Source of the DNA: Oleimicrobium sp037445575
Lineage (GTDB): Bacteria > Zhuqueibacterota > Zhuqueibacteria > JANLFK01 > Oleimicrobiaceae
Assembly: GCA_037445575.1 (NCBI GenBank)
Contig: JBBIKH010000097.1
Location: 1 to 12,417 of the forward strand
DNA length: 12,417 bases
Direction: 5' to 3'
Position numbers and translations under genes: made by a program. The notes beneath the pieces are model-generated. The model was not told the origin of the DNA. It saw nothing but the letters and a program-made list of their open reading frames with translations, and made no database searches. Positions within the stretch are counted from its first letter, which is position 1, and each line of letters starts with the position of its first letter. Below, one piece after another: positions 1 through 6,597 of the stretch.

Positions 1-18
1 CGCCTGGCCGCCGCCACC

Positions 19-3000
19 TCAACCGGCAGGCGGGGAGGACACTGCCACGCGCGCCGATATCCACACCGAGTCCTGGTGGGCTGGGCGCGGCGGTTCGAGG
101 CGCACATCCGCAAAATGCGGCTCGTTCAGCCGGAACGTGGCGGCCCCGATACCATCGGTCTGTTCGTTCCAAAAGTAGGCCCGCACCACACCAGGGCCTT
201 TTTCTCCTTGCCACAGTTTCACAAACTGCGCGGTGATCGGCGCCAGCTCCGCCTGGAAAAGCCCATTGCTAACCGGCACCACGGTATCGGCAACCACCGA
301 GTCGGCATTGTTGATGACCTCCAGCAGCACCATGCCGTTGGCGGGACCCGCAACACTGCCGCTCACGGCGAGAGTCTCTCCCACGCTCAGACTTACCTTG
401 TTCAGAATGAGCTCCACCCCTGTGGGAGGCAGGGCAATGCACAGGGCGGGGTCGCCCATGAGATTGAAGCTCTTAGCCTCATCAGGGTAGCGGAATCCGC
501 CGGCGAGCATGCCGAGCTTGCCCTCGGTAGTCACCTGCCCCACCCGGCGTCTGCCGTTGGCGAAAAGGGATTTGAACAGCGCGATGTTCAGCAGCTGGTC
601 CCCATACAATCGAGCGCGGCCTGCCGAGCCAAAGTGGGCGACGATGCCCCGTCCAGGGGCACGCAGCAGCTCCTCGCCCAGCGAGGCCTTGGTGGGGCTA
701 TCAAAGTAGCCAATGAAGCATGTCAGGCTAAAGAGCACCGGGAACTTCATGGCATTGTTGAGGAGATTGACGTCGTCGATCTGAAAAAGCTCCTCGTCGG
801 AGAACACGCCACCGCCGCCGTGACCGATAAAGTTCATGATCACCGTGCCCTCTTCGAAGAGCCGCACAAGGTCCTCGGTGCTTCCCATATGGGGCGAGCG
901 CGTATCCGTCGACAGGCGCCGCACGCGGATCTCAGGAGGCGTGCAAGTGCGCTGCAAATAGTCAGCGTTCATTTCGAACTCATTGCGCGTAGCGGTGCCT
1001 GTACCGGTGATGAGGCTTAGTTGGCGTCGCCATTGGCCGATGAGCGGGTAGCGCTCGTACTGGATGATCTTGGCCACGATTGCGGCTGCCTCCTGGGGGG
1101 TTGTCACCGGCAGGCGCCCAATGGAGAGGTCAGGCAGCACATCGTCGCCACTTACGCAGGCGAAGTAATTGTCGCTGGAGAGAATCCCCCACGTGGTGGT
1201 GTATTCCAGCATGGTTGGCACGTAGGTTTTGACTTTCCACCCGCGTGCCACCGTCTTGTCGTAGCCGTGGGTGCAGTCTCCGATCAGCAGAACGTAGCTC
1301 AACCGAGGCGCCGCCCAATGCTCATAGGCATACTTGAGAAACCTCTTGATCGCCCTGGGGTCCAAGCTCCCATCGCCGAACTCGTCATACACATCAGCAA
1401 CGTCCACCACCATGGTCCGGAAACCCTGCGTGCGCCGATGTTCGGCCAGGCGTTGCGCCTCGCTCAAGAAATCTGCGTGGGTGATGATCAAATAGTCTGC
1501 GCTCTGAGCCGGATCCCGGAGCTGCGAGGCGGTATCCCGCACGATGGCCACCGGTTTCATCCAGCCATCGCTGGGGAAGAAGTAGTACGTCGTGCTGACC
1601 GGCGCCCGGTCCTGAAATGTGACGCGGTAAGACCCTTCCTCCTTCTGCCAGCCGACGTTGGTGAATCGCCGCCCCAGGGAGTCGATGATCAGGATATCGC
1701 TTCGGCTGAAGCCGGCCACGCTGTATTCCACCGCTGTTTCGCCGGCCAAGGGAACGCGACAGATGGCGAATGTATCCCCGACCCCCTGCAGAGCCTGCTC
1801 ATAAGTGACTTCAATCCAGTCGAGGAGCACGAGGTCCAGATCTCCTGCTCCGGTGTCTCCGGGCAACTCAAGGCTGAGGAGATTGTCCCCATGGCTGAGC
1901 AGGGAGGCCGGCACTGTGGCGTTGTCCACTGTGTAGGCGGCTTGTCCATCCCACGTAACGTCGCCCACTACATAGCCGTTGAGCCTGACAACCACGTGAT
2001 GGTCCGGGTTGGCATAAGAAGGATAGGTGAGCCCCCGGAACCTCACCTTCACCCGTGCCGGCTTGGCAGCTGCCGCAGGGTTCTCGAGGCTCAGTGTGAG
2101 GGTGCGAGGCTCTCCCGGCTGAAGTTGCAGCCAGAACCAGTGGTCCACAGTCTCGTCGGCTACCAGAAGCAGCCTTTCAAACAGCAGGTCCTCCTCAAAG
2201 TGTCTGGTCGTTGTGGTTGTGGCATACCGCCTGGGATTTGCCTCATACAGACCTCCGTCCACCTCCACCATTTGCGCCCCGCTGCCAGCGCCCAGCGTTA
2301 GCCAGTAGACATTTGCCGGCGTGTAGGGCGAAAAGTAGGTATTGTCCCCACGATTGAACTCCCCCCGGAAGCGGATGGCGTCGGTCTGGTCAAGCGCACC
2401 GTCCCGTGCCCCGGTCACCCACACCGGCACTGGCCGCCCCTTATTGGTCAGGGCAATGGAGCGCGGGTCCACTCCTTTGAGCACTGCGCCGGCACCTTCC
2501 AGGTCACGGCCGGTCACCTCATAGAACCCGTCCTCCTCCACAACAATCTTGAACACTTGTCCCCCTTGGGAGGGTTGCGCGCTTTTTGCCAAAGTCAGCG
2601 CAGCCTCGCCCTGCTTGCGCCATTGCCGCGCTTGCGCATAGTTTGCCAGAGCACTGCGGAAAAACTCCTCAAACGGCGATTCACCCGATGCTGCCGATTG
2701 CGGCATGCTTGCGGCAGTCTGAGACTGGTCGAACAACACCTTTACGCGGATCGAGCGCGCAATCTGGGCCTTCCGCTCTGCGGCATTGACCCGCACGGGA
2801 TGGAACACCACCTGTGCCACACGTTGTTCGCGTACAAAGCCCACTTGACCAAGGGTCGCAAAGTCCCCCGGATACCAGCCCGTGATCGCCGGCATGGTGT
2901 CCAATCCCTCCTGCGAAACGATTTGCACCGGAGGTATTGCCCTTTCTTCGTAATCGACGCTCTCCACCTGCAGCGTCACGTCCCCCTCGGGCGGCACACC

Positions 3001-3237
3001 GACCACCGACGCCGTCACCGGCACCGCGGGCTTCCCGGGCTCAGTGGTTGAGCTGTACCCTTCAATATGGAGCAAGGCCACATCCTCTTGTCCACGGATA
3101 ACCTGAAGCGAGTCCACCCGCAGTTCTAAGGTTAGGCTGGCCGACGTCGCGTTTATGACTTCCACTCCTGCCTGGGCATGAGTCAACATCATCGCGCCCA
3201 GGGCAGCCACCGCCCATCCTCCACGCCATCTCCTCAT
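19..3237 (-). CDS. Secreted gingipain-type (C25) cysteine peptidase; 3' end suspect
   Basis: Predicted 1072-residue exported cysteine peptidase of family C25. I start at ATG 3237 because a GGAG lies 10 bases upstream and a clean signal peptide follows (MRRWRGGWAV, hydrophobic core, cleavage after AQA near residue 24); a GTG at 3279 would add 14 polar residues in front. Residues about 25-240 resemble the C25 propeptide, with a PGKPAVPV motif. The catalytic domain covers about 581-935: LLIGD (Asp654), SSDNYF (Asp689), DLSIGRLPV, the histidine in FIGHGG (His806), the nucleophile in SLTCFIGYF (Cys840) and a closing NLMGDPAL. His-Cys spacing of 34 fits the gingipain dyad. An Ig-like domain follows (about 945-1040), then a second such domain seems to begin and stops after about 25 residues at TGA 19-21. 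No type IX sorting tail is visible. It could be a PorU-like sortase or an ordinary surface protease; substrate specificity cannot be read here. Confidence 0.9.
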   Translation of the reverse strand: MRRWRGGWAVAALGAMMLTHAQAGVEVINATSASLTLELRVDSLQVIRGQEDVALLHIEGYSSTTEPGKPAVPVTASVVGVPPEGDVTLQVESVDYEERAIPPVQIVSQEGLDTMPAITGWYPGDFATLGQVGFVREQRVAQVVFHPVRVNAAERKAQIARSIRVKVLFDQSQTAASMPQSAASGESPFEEFFRSALANYAQARQWRKQGEAALTLAKSAQPSQGGQVFKIVVEEDGFYEVTGRDLEGAGAVLKGVDPRSIALTNKGRPVPVWVTGARDGALDQTDAIRFRGEFNRGDNTYFSPYTPANVYWLTLGAGSGAQMVEVDGGLYEANPRRYATTTTTRHFEEDLLFERLLLVADETVDHWFWLQLQPGEPRTLTLSLENPAAAAKPARVKVRFRGLTYPSYANPDHHVVVRLNGYVVGDVTWDGQAAYTVDNATVPASLLSHGDNLLSLELPGDTGAGDLDLVLLDWIEVTYEQALQGVGDTFAICRVPLAGETAVEYSVAGFSRSDILIIDSLGRRFTNVGWQKEEGSYRVTFQDRAPVSTTYYFFPSDGWMKPVAIVRDTASQLRDPAQSADYLIITHADFLSEAQRLAEHRRTQGFRTMVVDVADVYDEFGDGSLDPRAIKRFLKYAYEHWAAPRLSYVLLIGDCTHGYDKTVARGWKVKTYVPTMLEYTTTWGILSSDNYFACVSGDDVLPDLSIGRLPVTTPQEAAAIVAKIIQYERYPLIGQWRRQLSLITGTGTATRNEFEMNADYLQRTCTPPEIRVRRLSTDTRSPHMGSTEDLVRLFEEGTVIMNFIGHGGGGVFSDEELFQIDDVNLLNNAMKFPVLFSLTCFIGYFDSPTKASLGEELLRAPGRGIVAHFGSAGRARLYGDQLLNIALFKSLFANGRRRVGQVTTEGKLGMLAGGFRYPDEAKSFNLMGDPALCIALPPTGVELILNKVSLSVGETLAVSGSVAGPANGMVLLEVINNADSVVADTVVPVSNGLFQAELAPITAQFVKLWQGEKGPGVVRAYFWNEQTDGIGAATFRLNEPHFADVRLEPPRPAHQDSVWISARVAVSSPPAG

Positions 3238-3350
3238 TGTGCTCGTTCTCCGTTTCGATCCATGCACATGCGCGTCCACACTACCACCAAGCTACCCATT
3301 TGCTACACTGCGAAAACTGCCTGTCAGTCTCGTATCGGCCCCGAATTGGA
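3238..3350 (-). other. 113-bp spacer between glycan operon and peptidase; weak terminator or promoter
   Basis: This is the only sizeable non-coding spacer in the window. On the minus strand it holds a small hairpin (ACTG, loop ACAGG, CAGT; extendable to 6 bp with one G-U pair) followed by TTTT at about 3313-3330, some 21 bases after the UbiA stop. This is a weak intrinsic-terminator candidate. The same stretch can instead be read as a poor promoter: CTGACA (3322-3327), 16-base spacer, TAGCAA (3300-3305). The two readings compete, and neither is strong. No Bacteroidota-type TTTG/TAnnTTTG promoter is seen. The spacer may simply be a leader between two transcription units. Confidence 0.25.
3248..3251 (-). 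promoter_or_regulatory. Ribosome binding site deciding the C25 peptidase start
   Basis: Minus-strand GGAG, ten bases before ATG 3237. It favours this ATG, which opens directly into a signal peptide, over the upstream GTG at 3279. Confidence 0.6.
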
Positions 3351-4289
3351 TTAGAACCAGTAGATGATCCCGGCGGCTGCCACCGCCCACGTGATGATGG
3401 TCACCAACAGGGGTACATCTGCAAAAAGCAGCACCTCGGGATTGCCGCCTCCATTCTCCTGGTGCACCAAGTAAAGGTACCTGAAGATTGCAAAGACCAC
3501 CAGCGGCACGGTATAGACGAGATGCGCGTGTCCGAACTCGGCAACCGTTCTCGGTGACAGCGTGTAAAGGGTATAACTCATCACCGCCGAGGTAGCAGCA
3601 AGGATAATGAACTGATCCAGGAGTGCTGGGCTGTAGGCGCGCAAAGCGCGCCGGTGGTCACCGGCCCCGCTGCCCAGTGAAGTTAGTTCGTGGCGCCGTT
3701 TGCATAAGGCGAGGAACAAAGCCAGGAAGGTGGTGCACACCACCAGCCACTGAGATATGGCCACATCGACCACCACCGCCCCTGCCACGGCGCGCAACAC
3801 AAACCCTACGGAGATAATCAGCACATCCAAAGGTGCGACCCGCTTGAGCCACTTGGAATAGAGAATCATCAGGGCAAAGTACGACAGTGCAATGGCGGCA
3901 AAGGAAACGCTCAGCACAAGTGCGCCTGCTATCCCAAGTCCTGCCAAAAGCCAGGCGACGCTGAGAGCAAACCCACTGCTCAGCTGCCCACTTGCCACCG
4001 GGCGGCAGCGTTTGTGTGGGTGCCGACGATCCTGGTCAGCATCGATTACGTCGTTCACCAGGTACACCGCACTGGACAGGAGACAGAATATGGCAAAACC
4101 CACACAGGCCCTCATGAGCAGCGTGGCTGAGCCAAGGTTGAGCGAAAACATCACGCCTGCAAAAAGTAGGAGATTCTTTGTCCACTGGCGCGGCCGTACC
4201 GCCACCAAAAGGGCGACCAGCCTCCCTCTATGGGCCGTGCGCGGCTGTGGCCGCGCCAGAACCGCCGTCGAACACCCTTTAACCGTCAT
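3351..4289 (-). CDS. Decaprenyl-phosphate phosphoribosyltransferase (UbiA family)
   Basis: Integral membrane prenyltransferase of 312 residues, the usual size of the DPPR synthase branch of UbiA. Characterised members (mycobacterial Rv3806c) transfer 5-phosphoribose from PRPP to a polyprenyl phosphate, giving the precursor of lipid-linked furanosyl pentose. Visible motifs are RPRQWTKN (32-39), the first Asp-rich motif NDVIDADQDRRHP (79-91) followed by KRCRPVASG, the second-motif region around Y144, K150 and D155, then GFVLRAVAGA and LALCKRRHEL (194-202), all typical of the DPPR branch rather than quinone or heme UbiA enzymes. Start choice: ATG 4289 overlaps the preceding TGA as ATGA and has GGAGGAGG directly upstream; a longer frame to 4361 is unlikely. 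The phosphatase and epimerase that complete the mycobacterial decaprenyl-phospho-arabinose route are not in view. Lipid chain length and final sugar are unknown in this organism. Confidence 0.9.
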   Translation of the reverse strand: MTVKGCSTAVLARPQPRTAHRGRLVALLVAVRPRQWTKNLLLFAGVMFSLNLGSATLLMRACVGFAIFCLLSSAVYLVNDVIDADQDRRHPHKRCRPVASGQLSSGFALSVAWLLAGLGIAGALVLSVSFAAIALSYFALMILYSKWLKRVAPLDVLIISVGFVLRAVAGAVVVDVAISQWLVVCTTFLALFLALCKRRHELTSLGSGAGDHRRALRAYSPALLDQFIILAATSAVMSYTLYTLSPRTVAEFGHAHLVYTVPLVVFAIFRYLYLVHQENGGGNPEVLLFADVPLLVTIITWAVAAAGIIYWF

Positions 4290-5566
4290 ACCTCCTCCAC
4301 ACACTTGCCCCATCGCACCGGGTATCTCCTGGCAGATGCCCAACGCCGGCAGCTGAGCCACACCGCAGCAAAGCTGGCAAAGGGCATGAGGAAAGCATCC
4401 ACTGGCAACCGCAAGCGCACAATGGCGATGTACAGGGCGTGCGCCAGATTAAATGAGACAAAGAGGCAAAGGAAGGCCAAGTTCTGTCTTGGCACCTGCG
4501 GCCACGAAAGAGCCAGGCCGAGGATAGCCAGCACCAGCACCGGGCCGAAGGTAACCATGCTGGCCACCTTCGAGAGGGTTTCGTTCTGCTTGAACCCCGA
4601 CGAAGGCATGGGGTAGAGGCGCCAGAACGCTAACGCCTTGCTCACCATCAGGTGCAAGAACCGCTCCGGATGCTGGCGGATGAACGCCAAACCCTCGGCA
4701 TAGTAGATGCGATCCCTCTCCACCTCAGACGCAGCCTGCTCGAGCTTTGCAACCAGTTCGGCAGGGAGCGGCACTTCGTTGCCTGTGTCGGCCGTAGCGC
4801 CGGGGTTGTTGCCAAGCCAGAAGTTGCGCCCACCGTTCGTGGTCAACGTGAAGGCGCCCAGCCGCGTGTAGTTCCTCGCCATCCAGGGAGCAACTGTGCA
4901 GGCGGCGACAACCACGACGATGCCGATCATCCAGACGGAAACGCGCTGTCGCACACCCGGTACCGCTACGTACCATGCAACAAAGAACGGGAACGCAGCA
5001 AGCAAATTCGGCCTGATAAGCACCAGTGCTCCGAGGATGAGGCCGAGGATTGCAAAGCGCCCCGCGCTGGGCTGGTCACAGGCGACCACGAACAAGTACA
5101 CGGCGCAGGCGAGCAAGGGGACACACAAGGCCTCTGAGTACAACACTCCGGGCACGTAAATGTAGTAGGGGTACACGGCACAGATGGCAGCTGCGATCCG
5201 CGCCGAGCGCCGGTCGAAAAGCCGCAGCGTGAGCAAATAGACCACACAAATCAGCGCCGTCGTCAGCAGGGACTGGGCTATGCGCACGGTGGCCAGGCTG
5301 CGACCAAACACCGCGTACAGGAGAGCGAGAAAGACAGGGTAGCCCACTGGCCGATNNNNNNNNNNNNNNNNNNNNNNNNNNNNNNNNNNNNCGTAGCCTC
5401 TGCCTTCAACCAGCGATCGGGCTAGCTGGTCGTATGCCTTCTCATCGATAGGCCAGTACAGCCTGTTCTCCAGGCTCGCGACGAAGAGGAGGCGGGCTGC
5501 AAGGCCGAGCAAGAGAATCGCCACCAGGACTCGGTCGGCGAAGATTCGTTCAAGGCTTCGGCGCAT
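4286..5566 (-). CDS. GT39/ArnT-like membrane glycosyltransferase (interrupted by assembly gap)
   Basis: Polytopic GT-C fold protein of about 426 residues (13 unknown because of the N run). GT39 enzymes such as ArnT take a sugar from a polyprenyl-phosphate donor on the periplasmic side. A first membrane segment at about 13-31 is followed by the loop motif PIDEKAYDQLARSL; D41-E42 matches the position of the acidic catalytic residue of this family. After the gap comes RPVGYPVFLALLY (72-84), several more membrane helices, VLYSEAL (141-147), LIRPN (183-187), and the loop motif TTNGGRNFWLGNN (242-254). RLRLP (384-388) precedes the last helix. Start: GTG 5584 is possible, but it lies inside the GGAGGT that serves ATG 5566 with 10-base spacing, so I choose 5566. 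It overlaps the lipoprotein gene by 17 bp upstream and the UbiA gene by 4 bp downstream. Donor and acceptor are unknown. Confidence 0.85.
   Translation of the reverse strand: MRRSLERIFADRVLVAILLLGLAARLLFVASLENRLYWPIDEKAYDQLARSLVEGRGYXXXXXXXXXXXXXRPVGYPVFLALLYAVFGRSLATVRIAQSLLTTALICVVYLLTLRLFDRRSARIAAAICAVYPYYIYVPGVLYSEALCVPLLACAVYLFVVACDQPSAGRFAILGLILGALVLIRPNLLAAFPFFVAWYVAVPGVRQRVSVWMIGIVVVVAACTVAPWMARNYTRLGAFTLTTNGGRNFWLGNNPGATADTGNEVPLPAELVAKLEQAASEVERDRIYYAEGLAFIRQHPERFLHLMVSKALAFWRLYPMPSSGFKQNETLSKVASMVTFGPVLVLAILGLALSWPQVPRQNLAFLCLFVSFNLAHALYIAIVRLRLPVDAFLMPFASFAAVWLSCRRWASARRYPVRWGKCVEEV
4291..4298 (-). promoter_or_regulatory. Ribosome binding site for the UbiA gene, inside the GT39 3' end
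   Basis: Minus-strand GGAGGAGG; its first GGAG sits five bases before ATG 4289. It lies within the last codons of the preceding glycosyltransferase gene, supporting the ATGA overlap start and translational coupling. Confidence 0.7.
5356..5391. other. Assembly gap: 36 Ns inside the GT39 gene
   Basis: A run of 36 undetermined bases. The flanking frame stays open across it (36 is a multiple of three), and the gap falls between the SLVEGRGY and RPVGYP motifs, where relatives carry a loop of roughly this size. The stated length is therefore plausible, but the hidden sequence is unknown. Confidence 0.98.
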
Positions 5567-6557
5567 AGCGGAACACACCTCCACCGTAGGTCCCGGCGTA
5601 CACAGCAGTTCTGGTCACCACAATAGCACGCACATTCGCCGTGGTCAATCCGTCGCTCATCGTGTGCCACGAGTTGCCCCCGTCGGCACTCCGCATGACG
5701 CCACGGTCGGTGGCAGCATAGAGCTTACGCGCGTCGCTCCCATCCACCTCCACGTCGCGCACACGCCGCCAGTCGAGGCCATCACTCTGCAGCTTCCAGG
5801 TCTCTCCGCCATCTTCCGACTTGTGCAGGTCGATTATACCTGTGGCTGCATACATCACTCGAGGTTCTGTCGGGTCAAAGTCGATGTCCCAGGGGGCATC
5901 GTACGACCCTTCGGTGCGATGGAGGCCGCTGTTCTTGGGCTGCCAGGTAAGACCGCCGTCTTCGGTCTTGAGCAAGCCGTGATATTCAACCCCCACGTAG
6001 AGCACCTGCGCCTGCACGGGGTGCTGGGCAACACTGCGCACATTGCCGTAGGGAAAGCATGGCTGCCAAGAGCAACCGCCGTCGTCGCTTACAAACATGG
6101 CGTCAGTGGTGGCGGCGTAGATGCGGCTGCTGTCCTGGATGTCGAAGGCCACAGCGGTGATGCGCGGGCTGCGAATACCATTGCTCCTAGCAAGCCATGT
6201 GCGACCTCCGTCCTCGCTCAAGAACACCCCCTTACCCCGCGTACCGCACAGGAGCACATCACTTCGATGAGGCGAAACGGCGATGGCACTAATGTCGCTG
6301 CTGGTGATCCCTTGGTCACAGGCCTGCCAACGTCGGCCAGCATCGACACTGCGAAATAACCCTCCGAAAGTGCCTGCGTAGAGCACGTTCTCATCGTGCG
6401 GGTCCACCGCAAGGCACTGGACATAGAGGCTGCTCAAACCAAGGTTCCGCGGGGACCAAATTGTGGACTCTGGCGCAACGGGATCTTTGGTGCACGCAAA
6501 GAGAAGCATCCCCGTAAGTGCCATCGCCCACATAACCCTTGTTCTTGGACCCGTCAT
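5550..6557 (-). CDS. Lipoprotein with six Asp-box (BNR/YCF48-like) repeats, beta-propeller
   Basis: Predicted 335-residue lipoprotein. The N-terminus MTGPRTRVMW leads into a hydrophobic stretch ending LLFAC, so Cys22 is the likely lipidated residue (TK follows, which would not hold it at the inner membrane by the E. coli Asp+2 rule). Six Asp-boxes of the form S/T-x-D-x-G-x-x-W occur at about 70-77, 114-121, 157-164, 198-205, 247-254 and 290-297, spaced 41-49 residues, with a partial seventh unit GGGVFRY near the end. This predicts a six- or seven-bladed propeller like YCF48 or VPS10/sialidase-type folds. No sialidase catalytic residues can be assigned, so I do not call it an enzyme. Start: ATG 6557 follows GAGGT with 7-base spacing; a GTG at 6566 adds only three residues. 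It sits 40 bp after the WbuB-like gene and overlaps the next glycosyltransferase. Function is unknown; binding or assembly at the envelope is inferred. Confidence 0.85.
   Translation of the reverse strand: MTGPRTRVMWAMALTGMLLFACTKDPVAPESTIWSPRNLGLSSLYVQCLAVDPHDENVLYAGTFGGLFRSVDAGRRWQACDQGITSSDISAIAVSPHRSDVLLCGTRGKGVFLSEDGGRTWLARSNGIRSPRITAVAFDIQDSSRIYAATTDAMFVSDDGGCSWQPCFPYGNVRSVAQHPVQAQVLYVGVEYHGLLKTEDGGLTWQPKNSGLHRTEGSYDAPWDIDFDPTEPRVMYAATGIIDLHKSEDGGETWKLQSDGLDWRRVRDVEVDGSDARKLYAATDRGVMRSADGGNSWHTMSDGLTTANVRAIVVTRTAVYAGTYGGGVFRYAPKP
5577..5582 (-). promoter_or_regulatory. Ribosome binding site deciding the GT39 start
   Basis: Minus-strand GGAGGT, ten bases before ATG 5566. It lies in the last codons of the lipoprotein gene and abuts the alternative GTG at 5582-5584, which makes that GTG an unlikely start. 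Confidence 0.65.
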
Positions 6558-6560
6558 CTT

Positions 6561-6569
6561 CCTCACCTC
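6561..6569 (-). promoter_or_regulatory. Ribosome binding site of the propeller lipoprotein
   Basis: Minus-strand GAGGTGAGG just upstream of ATG 6557; the first GAGGT gives 7-base spacing. The alternative GTG at 6564-6566 lies within this motif and is less likely to be the start. Confidence 0.55.
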
Positions 6570-6597
6570 ACTACCGCACAGTGGTGCTCAGGCTGAC

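Noticed and set aside
76..2301. Long plus-strand open frames (76-1020 and 1021-2301) opposite the C25 peptidase gene
   Set aside because: They are in exact antisense codon register with the peptidase gene. A stop there needs TTA, CTA or TCA on the coding strand, which this GC-rich gene avoids, so long antisense frames are expected. The translations show no recognisable domain, while the minus strand has clear C25 motifs.
4289..4361. Longer start for the UbiA gene at 4361
   Set aside because: It would extend 73 bp into the upstream gene and add 24 non-conserved residues; ATG 4289 has an ideal ribosome site and the ATGA overlap.
5664..6359. Plus-strand open frame of 231 codons opposite the propeller lipoprotein gene
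   Set aside because: Opposite strand has six regularly spaced Asp-boxes and a lipobox, so that strand is coding; the antisense product has no domain.
5550..6557. Calling the Asp-box lipoprotein a sialidase
   Set aside because: Asp-boxes are structural repeats found in many propellers; the arginine triad and other sialidase catalytic residues cannot be identified.
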